Shown here piece by piece: positions 15,733 through 24,518 of a stretch of DNA of 38,268 nt; the stretch's first letter is position 1, and each line of letters begins with the position of its first letter. The position numbers and the translations under genes are program-made. The stretch spans positions 1 to 38,268 of the forward strand of contig CAMCZG010000010.1 in assembly GCA_945886445.1 (NCBI GenBank), given 5' to 3'. Under the pieces are notes generated by a model, which had not been told where the DNA came from, did not search any database, and saw nothing but the letters and a program-made list of their open reading frames with translations. The DNA comes from Bifidobacterium breve. GTDB taxonomy: Bacteria > Actinomycetota > Acidimicrobiia > Acidimicrobiales > Ilumatobacteraceae.

Positions 15733-16850
15733 GATGCTCTTCTTTCTATGAGTGCATCTCTCGTGAGTTCTTCAAAAATGTTCAGCATGGCAGCTGCTGT
15801 CTTATCCCAAGTGAACTGCACAGCGTGTTCTCGACACTCAACTGAGATATCTGCGAAAGAATCATTTTGAGCTAAGTCAAGAACCGCATCAGCAACTGCG
15901 GCAGGGTCGTCGTCGACTGCCACCCCAACATTGGAAGTGAGCAACTCTTTTCCAGCCCCATCTTGAGACACTACGACTGGTGTCCCACAGGCAAGCGTTT
16001 CAAGAACGGCAAGCCCAAATGTCTCTACTCCGCCCATGTACACACCAACATCTGCAAGGGCAAGAAGTTGAGCAATTTCTGTTCGGCTAGAGAGATGCCC
16101 GAGGAAAGATACGGGCAAACCTTGCGCCAATTCCTGTAAGTCTTTTTCAAGTGGTCCAGACCCGATCATTGTGAGTAAGGCCGATACACCGCGAGTCTGC
16201 AAAATTCTTAAGGCTTCAATGACCACCGTTGGATTTTTTTCAGGCGAAAAACGACCGCAATACACCATTTTAATTGGTGGGTGATTTGACTCACGCAGTA
16301 TCGGGCTAAAGGTATCTGTGTCTACACCAAGTGGAATGAGGCGAATGTCAACGTTGCTTCCCTCAAATTCACTTGCCGCAAACTGCGAGGCGCAAACAAC
16401 CACAGACGCTCCTCTCGCAAGGGAGGCATTCCATGAATTGCTCAACGATTGAGCAGGCATCCAACTTGGCAGATTTCTTTTCATCGCCAAGTCTGTGCGC
16501 TCATGAGAAATGACCACACTAGGAATACCCATTGATCGCAAGTAATTAGGTAACCAAGCAAGAGTGGTTTTGTCGGATACTTCCACGATGTCTGGATGAA
16601 TCTCGTTAATTAGTTCCATCAAAGGATTTCGCCGCAGGATGACCCGATATCCGCCCGAGCCCACCAAAGGCAACCCACGATAGTGAATGATGTTGACCCC
16701 ATTTTCACGGCTCGTGAAATTTTTATTCGAAGGTATTACCAGTGTTACTTCGTGACCATTCTCTAAATACCGAGAACGTAATTCTGAAAGGCACCTCTTG
16801 AGACCACCCGATGTTGATGTAATAAAATTGGCAATCTGCATAATGTGCAT
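15729..16850 (-). CDS. GT4-family glycosyltransferase
   Basis: 373 residues of the GT-B fold. N-terminal MHIMQIANFITSTSGGLKRCLSELRSRYLENGHEVTLV is the usual GT4 start with the Gly-rich acceptor loop. The nucleotide-sugar domain has MVYCGRFSPEKNPTVVIEAL (about 195-215), and the E-x7-E motif ETFGLAVLE (about 275-283), followed by ACGTPVVVSQDGAGKELL. Retaining enzyme; donor and acceptor unknown. Start ATG 16850, 2 nt after the deacetylase stop (ATG 16841 also possible). Confidence 0.9.
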   Translation of the reverse strand: MHIMQIANFITSTSGGLKRCLSELRSRYLENGHEVTLVIPSNKNFTSRENGVNIIHYRGLPLVGSGGYRVILRRNPLMELINEIHPDIVEVSDKTTLAWLPNYLRSMGIPSVVISHERTDLAMKRNLPSWMPAQSLSNSWNASLARGASVVVCASQFAASEFEGSNVDIRLIPLGVDTDTFSPILRESNHPPIKMVYCGRFSPEKNPTVVIEALRILQTRGVSALLTMIGSGPLEKDLQELAQGLPVSFLGHLSSRTEIAQLLALADVGVYMGGVETFGLAVLETLACGTPVVVSQDGAGKELLTSNVGVAVDDDPAAVADAVLDLAQNDSFADISVECREHAVQFTWDKTAAAMLNIFEELTRDALIERRAS

Positions 16851-16852
16851 GT

Positions 16853-17638
16853 CTAATTTTTCCTCGAATCAAATGCGATTTCGTCATGCTCTGTCACCAA
16901 AAAATCTTTGTAAGTTTGCGAAATGTATCCTGAGTTCAGTGTTTGCAAACATGTTGCTAATCCTGTTTTACGTAACTTCTCGTGGAGTAAATCTTCTGGG
17001 TGTAATGCAATACGAATGTGTTTATCTCTGCTAATGCTCCACTTTGAAATATTTGACATTGTTATAGCGCTCGCAGATGATGCGTATTTGGTAGGGCGCA
17101 AAGACAAAGCTAAAACTTTGTGCGATACATTTTTATGAAAGTCAATAATTTTTGTGTGAGTTGTTGTGTATCGATATCCCAGACCAGAGACTGCTCTTTT
17201 TGCATCTTCAGATAACAGCCATCCAGGGGCAACAAATCCTTCAGCTTCGCATCCAATTTCACCAAGAAGTTTCTTTCCTTCTTTCAGACGTTCAGTGGCT
17301 TCTTCGTACGACAGTTCCCAAAACTCCTCACAGCCGCGCGCCAAAATTTTGCCGCTGATGCGCCGACCAACTGATGTATTAATTGCTTGAGGATTAACAG
17401 CTTTCTGCATTCGTTCGTGATGGAGGCCATGTTGAACAATTTCATGTCCGTTCAGTTCGGCGGCATGCAACCAATCAATAAAGTTCTGGTTGTCATGTAG
17501 GTGACGCGACTTCCAAAAGCCAGGCACTACAAGTAAAGATGCCTTCACCCCCATAGTTTCCAAATTGTCAAGCCAACGCCGGCTTAATTCAGAGGTTGCG
17601 GGCGCAACATCGTGCAAGGAGACGATAAGTGATGTCAT
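16853..17638 (-). CDS. DUF2334-type polysaccharide deacetylase
   Basis: 261 residues of the NodB-type deacetylase superfamily. N-terminal SLHDVAPATSELSRRWLDNL carries the His-Asp of motif 1; GHEIVQHGLHHERM holds the HxxxH-like metal pair of motif 2; FVAPGWLLSEDAKRAV is motif 3 and RIALHPEDLLHEKLR the final His motif. All fit DUF2334 proteins, which sit in many surface-sugar loci and presumably remove N- or O-acetyl groups. Start ATG overlaps the preceding GT4 stop by 4 nt. Confidence 0.87.
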   Translation of the reverse strand: MTSLIVSLHDVAPATSELSRRWLDNLETMGVKASLLVVPGFWKSRHLHDNQNFIDWLHAAELNGHEIVQHGLHHERMQKAVNPQAINTSVGRRISGKILARGCEEFWELSYEEATERLKEGKKLLGEIGCEAEGFVAPGWLLSEDAKRAVSGLGYRYTTTHTKIIDFHKNVSHKVLALSLRPTKYASSASAITMSNISKWSISRDKHIRIALHPEDLLHEKLRKTGLATCLQTLNSGYISQTYKDFLVTEHDEIAFDSRKN

Positions 17639-18831
17639 GTCGACATTTCCGAATAGGCAAATTCAAGACCGTCCACCAGTGATCTGTAATGTCCTTCAAG
17701 TTCCCGCATTACTGATACCCATGGACGCATTTCCACAGACTTCCTCGCTTGTGCTGCGAGTCTTTCTCTTTTCAGCTGGTGCCGTGCTAGTTCAACAACG
17801 GCTCCTTTGAGAGACACTTGTGAAGTTGGCGCCCATAAGTAACCATTGAAACCGTGTTGAACGAGGTCAAGGGGGCCGCCAGCAGCTGGTGCAATGACGG
17901 GAATTCCAGAGGCAAGTGCCTCTTGTACAGACTGACAAAAAGTTTCGTCAACTCCCGTATGCACAAATAGGTCAAACGATGCATACGCCTCGCTGAGGTT
18001 ATTCCCCGACTGAAATCCGAGAAAAACTACGTTTGGCATTGAGCGTTCAAGTTTTTTACGAAGTGGTCCTTCACCAACAATTACTACACGCACACCTGGA
18101 ATGCGAGATATCTCAATGAGTCGTTCAACTTGTTTTTCACGCGCAAGCCGCCCGACATAACCAACAATGACTTCACCGTTTGGGGCCCACTTCTTACGCA
18201 ATTGCTCATTACGAAATTGAGGTGCAAACCGTTCAAGATCGACTCCGCGCATCCAACGTGCAACATTGCGCACCCCCCGCTCACGAAGGTCCCAAACGGC
18301 GGCAGTAGATGGCGCCAAGGTGAGAGCCGCTTTGCTGTGTACTGCTTTTACAAAGGTCCAAATAGGTTTGTGTAAATACGACAGGTGATACCTTGACGCA
18401 AAACCAGCAATGTCAGTCTGATAAATAGCAACTGCGGGAATTCCATGTGTTTCAGCGATATTCAATGCTTCCCTCCCCAGAATTGCGGGGGCCGCGACAT
18501 GCACAATATTTGGTCGAGAAGCTAGCAATGCTTCTTCTAACTCCTTCACAGAGCGCGAGAGTCGAATTCCTGAATAGCCCGGCAAACCAAACGAGGGAAG
18601 ACGAATAATTCTTGCACCCTGATAGACGTCTACTCCTGGGCCAGGCGCAATAACAGTTACTTCATGTCCGAACTGAGTCATATTTTCGATCACTCTCAAT
18701 ACGGAATTAGTAACTCCATTAACCACAGGCAGAAAAGTTTCAGCGACAATCGTGATTCGCAACTTTTTGGTTCCGAATTTTGATTCACCACTCTTTTGAA
18801 TAATGGAACGATCATTTTCAACTGAAGTCAT
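17635..18831 (-). CDS. GT4 mannosyltransferase, MgtA/PimB-like
   Basis: 398 residues, GT-B fold. The N-terminal sequence ITIVAETFLPVVNGVTNSVL, RVIENMTQFGHEVTVIAPGPG is the signature of the GDP-mannose-dependent mannosyltransferase group around mycobacterial/corynebacterial MgtA (Rv0557). IIRLPSFGLPGYSGIRLS and GVDLERFAP support it. The donor domain has VGYVGRLAREKQVERLIE and the E-x7-E region VDETFCQSVQEALASGIPVIAPAAGGPLDLV. The group mannosylates glycolipids, so a lipid acceptor is plausible. It overlaps both neighbours by 4 nt. Confidence 0.9.
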   Translation of the reverse strand: MTSVENDRSIIQKSGESKFGTKKLRITIVAETFLPVVNGVTNSVLRVIENMTQFGHEVTVIAPGPGVDVYQGARIIRLPSFGLPGYSGIRLSRSVKELEEALLASRPNIVHVAAPAILGREALNIAETHGIPAVAIYQTDIAGFASRYHLSYLHKPIWTFVKAVHSKAALTLAPSTAAVWDLRERGVRNVARWMRGVDLERFAPQFRNEQLRKKWAPNGEVIVGYVGRLAREKQVERLIEISRIPGVRVVIVGEGPLRKKLERSMPNVVFLGFQSGNNLSEAYASFDLFVHTGVDETFCQSVQEALASGIPVIAPAAGGPLDLVQHGFNGYLWAPTSQVSLKGAVVELARHQLKRERLAAQARKSVEMRPWVSVMRELEGHYRSLVDGLEFAYSEMST

Positions 18832-20282
18832 GAGATCAAGACCTTTTTGGAAAATGCCCCTTGTCCCTGGAGCTTGACAAATACATAGCCCCCCACCCCC
18901 AAGGCTGCCAGTTTCGCCACGACTCTCAATGGTGTTTCAGTAAGACCATGTGTCAACAAAACCGCGCTCACCGCTGTGGTACATGCGGCTAAGAGCGTTA
19001 CTGCCCATCTTGACCACGCAAACACTTCACGCATGTGGATGTCAAAAATTCCTGCAAGCTTCTTCAGCATCCAAACCCATGCGATTGCAAAGGCCATCAG
19101 ACTTCCCATTGCCATACCTGAGAGCCCAAAAGCCATTAGACCAAGTCCAGCCAACACAACATTTGATCCAAGTAGAACAAGACTTGACTGCGTCACCAAC
19201 TCGCTTCTGTTGGCAGCTCGCAGAACTAATCCGTACTCGGTGACTCTGTGCACCGCAATAAAGGTAAAAATTTGGAACGGAACGATGACGGCCATATAAC
19301 GGGCAGGAAGAAGAATCTCGAAGAGTTCCGGCGCAACTAAAACGATTCCAACCGTGCAGTAAATAACAGGAATAATCATTTTTTCAAGTTGCTGCAACCA
19401 AATATGGTGAGCCCCTTTAATATCACCGCGCATAAATGCTGCAGTAAGGTCACTCGCTATTGCTGCCCCGCCTGCGTAAGGAAGTACCGCAAGGAGCGGA
19501 ATCTCTATGGCCGCTACGGCATACATACCTACTTGCTGGAAGGCAAAGATTGCCACAAGCCACTTATCAATACTGCGCGTTAGTACCCCAGCCGCCAGCG
19601 CTACGCCCAATGGTAAACAAAATCTGATTTGTTGGACTACAAGCAAGAGAGAAAATTTGTGACGCATTCGAGCACCAATTGCATACATGATGAAAAGTGC
19701 ACTTACGAGCCGAAATGCCGATGCGGCAATAAGACCAAGAAGAATTGAGTTGCTTGTTCCTATGACAAATGCGGGAAGTGAAACTAACGCAAATTGAAAT
19801 AAAGCTTGGAAGAGATCCCACTGACCAGATTTATGGCTTTTGTTGAGAGCAATAAGAGTTGGCCCAACAATGACGGTGGGAATCTCTAGACAAACAGCAA
19901 TACCTACAAGCAATAGCGGAACCTTCATATTCGCGTCAAGTAAAAGTATTCCGCTAAGGGAAATGACGAGACCTGTTACGCCGCCTGTAATAAACAACAT
20001 TTTCATTGTTGTAGAAAGAAGAGCACCCCATACTTCCTGAGGTCTACGCGGCAGGAAAAATAAAATGCTGTGTTCTAAATTTAAAGAACCAACAGTGACA
20101 CCAACAAGAAACAGCGATAAGGCAACTGCTAGTTCATTCCAAGCAGACGGAACTAAGAGATACACGAAAAGCAATGTGATGAGTATTTGTGCAGTGCGTG
20201 CGACTGTCTGACCAATTGCCACCCATTTCACATTGTGAGTGAACTCTGATTTCAATTTTTTAGAAGCAAGTTGAATATTCAA
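18828..20282 (-). CDS. Wzx/MOP-type polysaccharide flippase
   Basis: 484 residues with about 12-14 membrane helices and short loops. The N-terminus (NVKWVAIGQTVARTAQILITLLFVYLLVPSAWNELAVALSLFLVGVTVGSLNLEHSILFF) fits the MOP/oligosaccharide-flippase superfamily. The TRSIDKWLVAIFAFQQVGMYAVAAIEIPLLAVLP segment is the conserved central region. It would flip a lipid-linked oligosaccharide to the outer face. Start codon is TTG, overlapping the GT2 stop by 4 nt (TTGA). Confidence 0.88.
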   Translation of the reverse strand: MNIQLASKKLKSEFTHNVKWVAIGQTVARTAQILITLLFVYLLVPSAWNELAVALSLFLVGVTVGSLNLEHSILFFLPRRPQEVWGALLSTTMKMLFITGGVTGLVISLSGILLLDANMKVPLLLVGIAVCLEIPTVIVGPTLIALNKSHKSGQWDLFQALFQFALVSLPAFVIGTSNSILLGLIAASAFRLVSALFIMYAIGARMRHKFSLLLVVQQIRFCLPLGVALAAGVLTRSIDKWLVAIFAFQQVGMYAVAAIEIPLLAVLPYAGGAAIASDLTAAFMRGDIKGAHHIWLQQLEKMIIPVIYCTVGIVLVAPELFEILLPARYMAVIVPFQIFTFIAVHRVTEYGLVLRAANRSELVTQSSLVLLGSNVVLAGLGLMAFGLSGMAMGSLMAFAIAWVWMLKKLAGIFDIHMREVFAWSRWAVTLLAACTTAVSAVLLTHGLTETPLRVVAKLAALGVGGYVFVKLQGQGAFSKKVLIS

Positions 20283-21076
20283 GCGACCTTCGATCGATAC
20301 TGCGAGTGCTCGCCCGTATTCATTGCATACAACTTCAGCTCGTTTGCGGTGTCAATCTCTGCTTTTGTCAGTCGAAACGCGCGGTGTTGTGTTATTTCTC
20401 TTCTCAAAAATTTATTTACAAAATAACTTGGCCAGTCAACAGGATTTCTGTACAACTTGCGTAGAAAATGCGGCTCATCCCAGGTATTTGTTCCGTGGAA
20501 GCACCGGACAAATAAATGGGATTTCTGTTTTCCAAGGACCTTTAGTCCTACTTCGTTCTTAATGGAACGCATGAAGATGCCATCTTCGTTGCGCGGCAAA
20601 GCAGGGTAACGAACTGAGCTTCTTTTGAACATCAATGTGCCAGGAGTAGCAAGACCTGAATCAGCGCGATACATGTGTTGAGTGAACTGCGGAGTATCTA
20701 TATGCATCAAGGTCCATTTCAATGCAACAGCACCCGCACTCGACCCCTTCAATGCCTCGTACTGCATTGACATTCTTTCTGGGTGGTACCACTCGTCGTC
20801 ATCCCACTGCACCTGAATGTCCCCATTACCTACCTCGATAGACAGGTTTCGTAATTCGCCCAATGTGCGTCCGCTAGATGGAGCTAAGCGGTGATAGTTG
20901 ATGGGGGCACCTTTGCCAAAACTTTCAATGATTGGGGTGTAATCAATATCGCCGTCATCCAAGATAAGAAGCTCTTTGTTGGCGTACGTTTGATTCATAA
21001 AACAGTGAATTGCCCGGTGTGCAAGCATTGGCCTATTGCGAGTCACCATTGAACAGGTAATAAGAGGTTGAATCAC
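20279..21076 (-). CDS. GT2-family glycosyltransferase
   Basis: 265 residues, GT-A fold. The N-terminal LITCSMVTRNRPMLAHRAIHCFMNQTYANKELLILDDGD is the standard family 2 nucleotide-binding start, and VQWDDDEWYHPERM holds the DxD-type metal motif. LARNEDG-like LPRNEDGIFMRSI provides the base-region ED pair. GTG start overlaps the previous stop (GTGA). Inverting enzyme; donor sugar unknown. Confidence 0.88.
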   Translation of the reverse strand: MIQPLITCSMVTRNRPMLAHRAIHCFMNQTYANKELLILDDGDIDYTPIIESFGKGAPINYHRLAPSSGRTLGELRNLSIEVGNGDIQVQWDDDEWYHPERMSMQYEALKGSSAGAVALKWTLMHIDTPQFTQHMYRADSGLATPGTLMFKRSSVRYPALPRNEDGIFMRSIKNEVGLKVLGKQKSHLFVRCFHGTNTWDEPHFLRKLYRNPVDWPSYFVNKFLRREITQHRAFRLTKAEIDTANELKLYAMNTGEHSQYRSKVA

Positions 21077-22074
21077 GAATTCGCCAATCGCGATGTGGAA
21101 CTAGTGGGATACAGCGTTTTGCGACGCGCTTCAATGTCACGGGCAATTCGACCTATGACCGAATGTGGATGCAATGCCACCAAACTCGGTGTAACTACTT
21201 GGAGTAACTCTGCGTGGTTTGAGCCCACATAGTGAATGACGGCAACTTCATTTGATAGTTGCAAAGAGTGGTCTTCAAAAAATCGAAAGCTCTCGCCAGG
21301 TGGTATTGAATAAAAATGGGTGGAGCGACGGACTTCCACATCTGAATCATCTTCACTAATCAATTTGCTAATGAGTGTCGGCCCCGTTGAGTAACGCACA
21401 TTATTTTTTGAATCTCTCAGACCAATAAGTACCCGTTCAATGAAAGCTGTGCCCGCATTTGCAACAATCACGGCATTATTTGCCTGATACTTGCCCCAGA
21501 ATCCTTCGGTGCTTTTCCACCGCTTTGCCAATTGCAGTTTTCCCTGAAAGTACCGTGCATCAATCCGGCGACCCACCCACGACAGCGCCCAAGCCCACGT
21601 CGTGAAGTGAAGGTAGACGTACTTTGAACCAGCCACCCGCGCTTCATCACCACGCCATACCAGTTCCTCACCTACGACCGTGTCGCTCTTTTTCATTTCA
21701 TGAATTGGACGCAGTGTGAAGGTATCAAAATCGAGATATACCCCTCCGTACAAGAAGAGAATGCAATATCGCAAGATATTGCTCTGAGCTGCCACAGAAC
21801 TCGAAGGCAAGTCTCTGTACACATTGGCTACATGACCAAGATTTTTCGGCAAAAGCTTAAATAGGTCAGACGGGTTCAAATGGCATACGGCCACACGTTG
21901 CAACTGCGAAAGTTCCTGAAAATGACGGGTTTGCGGTGGCCTACCCACGACATAAATGACCACATTGGCATTGGGCACATTGAGGAGAACCGACTCCACT
22001 GCCATTCGGTAAAGGTAGGGAAAATTTTCCCCCGACCAGATGAAAAAGTACACAGCTTTTTTATCGTCCACCAC
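21073..22074 (-). CDS. GT32-like (DXD) glycosyltransferase, first gene of glycan operon
   Basis: 333 residues. VYFFIWSGENFPYLYRMAVESVLLNVPNANVVIYV and SNILRYCILFLYGGVYLDFDTFTLRPI contain the R-Y-x3-L-Y-GG-x-Y-x-D-x-D pattern diagnostic of GT32-like capsular polysaccharide and mannosyltransferases. A later SNEVAVIHYVGSNHA provides the C-terminal His motif. GTG 22074 is used; AGAGG just upstream can serve as ribosome site, and the adjacent GTG 22071 is possible. It heads the operon; a candidate promoter lies at 22128-22157. Confidence 0.87.
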   Translation of the reverse strand: MVDDKKAVYFFIWSGENFPYLYRMAVESVLLNVPNANVVIYVVGRPPQTRHFQELSQLQRVAVCHLNPSDLFKLLPKNLGHVANVYRDLPSSSVAAQSNILRYCILFLYGGVYLDFDTFTLRPIHEMKKSDTVVGEELVWRGDEARVAGSKYVYLHFTTWAWALSWVGRRIDARYFQGKLQLAKRWKSTEGFWGKYQANNAVIVANAGTAFIERVLIGLRDSKNNVRYSTGPTLISKLISEDDSDVEVRRSTHFYSIPPGESFRFFEDHSLQLSNEVAVIHYVGSNHAELLQVVTPSLVALHPHSVIGRIARDIEARRKTLYPTSSTSRLANS

Positions 22075-22117
22075 CTCTTCATTGTGATTCTTTTAGACCT
22101 GAACGCGAGACAAAAAT

Positions 22118-22130
22118 CCTGTCTTGCAGG
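22118..22130 (-). terminator. Weak terminator-like hairpin after the CoxL-like gene
   Basis: CCTG, 5-nt loop, CAGG, followed on the minus strand by ATTTTTG. The stem is only 4 bp, so termination would be weak; it sits between the CoxL-like gene and the glycan operon. Confidence 0.3.
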
Positions 22131-22135
22131 GTACT

Positions 22136-22157
22136 TTTAACTGAACCGAAGGTGAAT
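22136..22157 (-). promoter_or_regulatory. PHO-box-like repeat upstream of glycan operon
   Basis: Minus strand ATTCACCTTCG (22157-22147) and GTTCAGTTAAA (22146-22136) form two 11-nt direct-repeat units similar to the PHO boxes of the pst genes. A TANNNT hexamer (TACCCT, 22133-22128) follows 2 nt later. Two units of this quality can occur by chance, so this is a candidate only. Confidence 0.3.
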
Positions 22158-22170
22158 TAGTTTTCGCTCA

Positions 22171-24420
22171 CTAACGCGCACTTTGTAAAGCTGCCCACAC
22201 ACGATTTGCCGTACATGGCATGTCGATATGGCGCACGCCTAAATGATGCACTGCGTCAATAACGGCATTCTGCACTGCAGGAGTTGCACCAATTGTTCCG
22301 GCTTCACCAATACCTTTTGCGCCTAATGGGTTTCGCGGTGTTGGGGTCTCCATGGGAATGCGCTCAAACGACGGCAACTCTGCTGCTGTAATAAAGGCAT
22401 AGTCGGCGAGGTTCGACGTGATGGGGTTACCACCATCGTCGTAACGCACTTCTTCAAGCAATGCTTGCGCAATACCTTGCGCAACACCACCATGTACCTG
22501 GCCATCAACAATGAGCGGGTTCAATATTGTTCCTGCATCGTCACAAGCAATGTGGCGCACAATGGCAACAGAGCCGGTTTCAGTGTCTACCTCAACAACA
22601 CTCACGTGTGTACCGAAGGGGAACGTTGCACCCTCTGGCGTGAAGTCGGCTTCTGCGAATAATGCAACTGGCGATGCAATAGCAATTTCCGCCCATGTTT
22701 TACTTGGCCGCGGCGAACCCACTACGTGGAATGCACCAGTTGCTGCGTCAAGTACCACGTCTTCTGGCGCGGCCTCAAGCAAGTCGGCAGCTTTTTGGCG
22801 TGCAATTTCAATGACGTTTTCTGCAGCCATTTGAGCGGCAGTTCCGCCTACTTGTAACGAACGCGAACCGCCCGTGCCGTTACCGCGTTCAATATCGTCG
22901 GTATCGCCGAAGCGGAACTCAATTTTGTCCATAGGTATGCCTGTTTTTTGAGAAACAATCATTGCCCACGAAGTGTGATGACCCTGGCCGTGCGACGAGG
23001 AACCCGTGCGAACAATGGCACCACCATCGTTGGTAATTTCCACTGCACCATATTCACCACTTCCCATTGGGTTTGTGGTTTCTACATACGATGCAACACC
23101 AATACCGAGCTGCACAACATCACCACGGTCGCGGCGCGCTTTTTGTTCAGCACGCAATGCCTGGTAACCCGATGCACTTAACGCCATGTCGAGCGCTTTT
23201 TCATATTCACCAGAGTCGTATGCAGCGCCCATAGACGTAGTGAGAGGGAACGCTGATGGTTGGATGTAGTTCTTGCGGCGCACTTCAGTGGAATCAATGC
23301 CACAAGCCTGCGCAAACATTTCGATGGTGCGTTCTATTGCCGCCGTTGCTTCAGGCCGGCCCGCACCGCGGTATGCCTCCATCGGCGTGGTGTTGGTGAC
23401 CAACGAATATGAGTTGTACTCAATATTGGCAATGTCGTACACGCCACCTGTCATCATTCGCGTCATGATGGGCAATACAGCACCGATACATGCATAGGCA
23501 CCGGAGTCTTGCAACACTTCAAGGCGATACGCAGTAATGCGACCATCACGTGTTCCGCCCATTTTTGCAATTTGGCGTTGTCCGCGACCGTGGCCCATGC
23601 CCAGCATGTTTTCGCTACGTGTTTCTGTCCAGCGCACGGGGTAACCCAACTTCTTTGCTGCCCAACCCACCAGAATTTCTTCGGGGTAGACACCATTTTT
23701 TGCGCCGAATCCGCCACCCACGTCGGGAGTGATTGTGCGTACGTCTTCTTTAGCAAGGCCAAGCGCTGCGGCTAAACCATCGCGCGCACCATGAGCTCCT
23801 TGACTACATGCCCACTGTGTAAGCCGCTTGCCATCCCATGTTGCTGCTGCTGCACGCACTTCCATTGGCGCAGGCGCAACACGCTGGTTCTCAATTGCTA
23901 ATTCAACTACAACTTCACAATCGGCAAAAATGGAAGGGTCTGCCGGAGTGGGCAAAGTAAACACAACATTTGTTTTTGCTTCAGGAAATAAAATTGTTTT
24001 GTCGGCTAGTGCATCGGCAACATCAAGCACTGCAGTCAATGGTTCATAATCGACTACAACAGTTTCTGCTGCATCAACACCTTGCTCTTTGGTTTCACTA
24101 ATAACCATCGCAATGGGGTCGCCCACAAAACGCACAACATCAATTGCTAAAAAGGGCCGTCGCATGTCTTGGTTCAACAAAGGAATTGAAGGCTGCGCTG
24201 GTTCCATATCAACATCGGCTGCGGTGAGCACCGCAATAACACCAGGCATCGACAACGCTTCGCTTGCATCAATACCGGTTATTTTTGCGTGCGCCATGGA
24301 AGAGCGCACAAAGGAAATATGCCGCGCTCCTGGCAGATCGAGGTTGGCAATATATGTACCTTTGCCAGTTAGAAAACGGGGATCTTCGATGCGGGTTACG
24401 CGATTTCCTAAAATGCTCAC
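22171..24420 (-). CDS. Xanthine dehydrogenase-family Mo-binding subunit, CoxL form II
   Basis: 749 residues covering the a/b-hammerhead domain (about 15-125) and the molybdopterin-binding domain. GGGFGAK (235-241) and the active-site loop AYRGAGR (349-355) are present; AYRGAGR marks form II CoxL-like enzymes rather than the AYXCSFR loop of true CO dehydrogenase. The C-terminus has GAKGIGEAG with the catalytic Glu at about 706. These hydroxylases normally work with FeS and FAD subunits, but neither is encoded next to it. Substrate unknown. GTG start with CAGAAT six nt upstream. Ordinary purine hydroxylation is possible, but adenine deaminase lies 13 kb away and gives no real link. Confidence 0.92.
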   Translation of the reverse strand: MSILGNRVTRIEDPRFLTGKGTYIANLDLPGARHISFVRSSMAHAKITGIDASEALSMPGVIAVLTAADVDMEPAQPSIPLLNQDMRRPFLAIDVVRFVGDPIAMVISETKEQGVDAAETVVVDYEPLTAVLDVADALADKTILFPEAKTNVVFTLPTPADPSIFADCEVVVELAIENQRVAPAPMEVRAAAATWDGKRLTQWACSQGAHGARDGLAAALGLAKEDVRTITPDVGGGFGAKNGVYPEEILVGWAAKKLGYPVRWTETRSENMLGMGHGRGQRQIAKMGGTRDGRITAYRLEVLQDSGAYACIGAVLPIMTRMMTGGVYDIANIEYNSYSLVTNTTPMEAYRGAGRPEATAAIERTIEMFAQACGIDSTEVRRKNYIQPSAFPLTTSMGAAYDSGEYEKALDMALSASGYQALRAEQKARRDRGDVVQLGIGVASYVETTNPMGSGEYGAVEITNDGGAIVRTGSSSHGQGHHTSWAMIVSQKTGIPMDKIEFRFGDTDDIERGNGTGGSRSLQVGGTAAQMAAENVIEIARQKAADLLEAAPEDVVLDAATGAFHVVGSPRPSKTWAEIAIASPVALFAEADFTPEGATFPFGTHVSVVEVDTETGSVAIVRHIACDDAGTILNPLIVDGQVHGGVAQGIAQALLEEVRYDDGGNPITSNLADYAFITAAELPSFERIPMETPTPRNPLGAKGIGEAGTIGATPAVQNAVIDAVHHLGVRHIDMPCTANRVWAALQSAR

Positions 24421-24426
24421 CCCTGC

Positions 24427-24432
24427 ATTCTG
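24427..24432 (-). promoter_or_regulatory. -10 hexamer CAGAAT before CoxL-like gene
   Basis: Four of six bases match TATAAT, six nt (GCAGGG) before GTG 24420; AGGG could instead serve as ribosome site. It lies within a short CCCTG/CAGGG inverted repeat at 24421-24438. Confidence 0.35.
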
Positions 24433-24440
24433 TCAGGGTG

Positions 24441-24469
24441 TTGACCCCCGCGAATGACCGCAAAATAGT
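24441..24469 (+). promoter_or_regulatory. Candidate sigma70-type promoter TTGACC-N17-AATAGT
   Basis: TTGACC (24441-24446), 17-nt spacer, AATAGT (24464-24469), reading toward the toxin-antitoxin genes. It would give a leadered transcript starting near 24476 and containing the GGAGG at 24493. Confidence 0.35.
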
Positions 24470-24503
24470 GCTAGTTCACACAATCAGACAACGGAGGAAG
24501 CAC

Positions 24504-24518
24504 ATGTATCACCGGTGA
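24504..24518 (+). CDS. Four-codon mini-ORF (MYHR) with ribosome site
   Basis: GGAGG (24493-24497) lies six nt before ATG 24504, which opens a frame of only four codons, MYHR, ending TGA inside the operator palindrome. It may be a leader peptide, the truncated start of a displaced gene, or chance. No similar element is known to me. Confidence 0.2.
   Translation: MYHR

Noticed and set aside
22171-24420. True aerobic CO dehydrogenase large subunit
   Set aside because: The active-site loop is AYRGAGR (form II), not AYXCSFR, and the CoxS and CoxM genes are absent.
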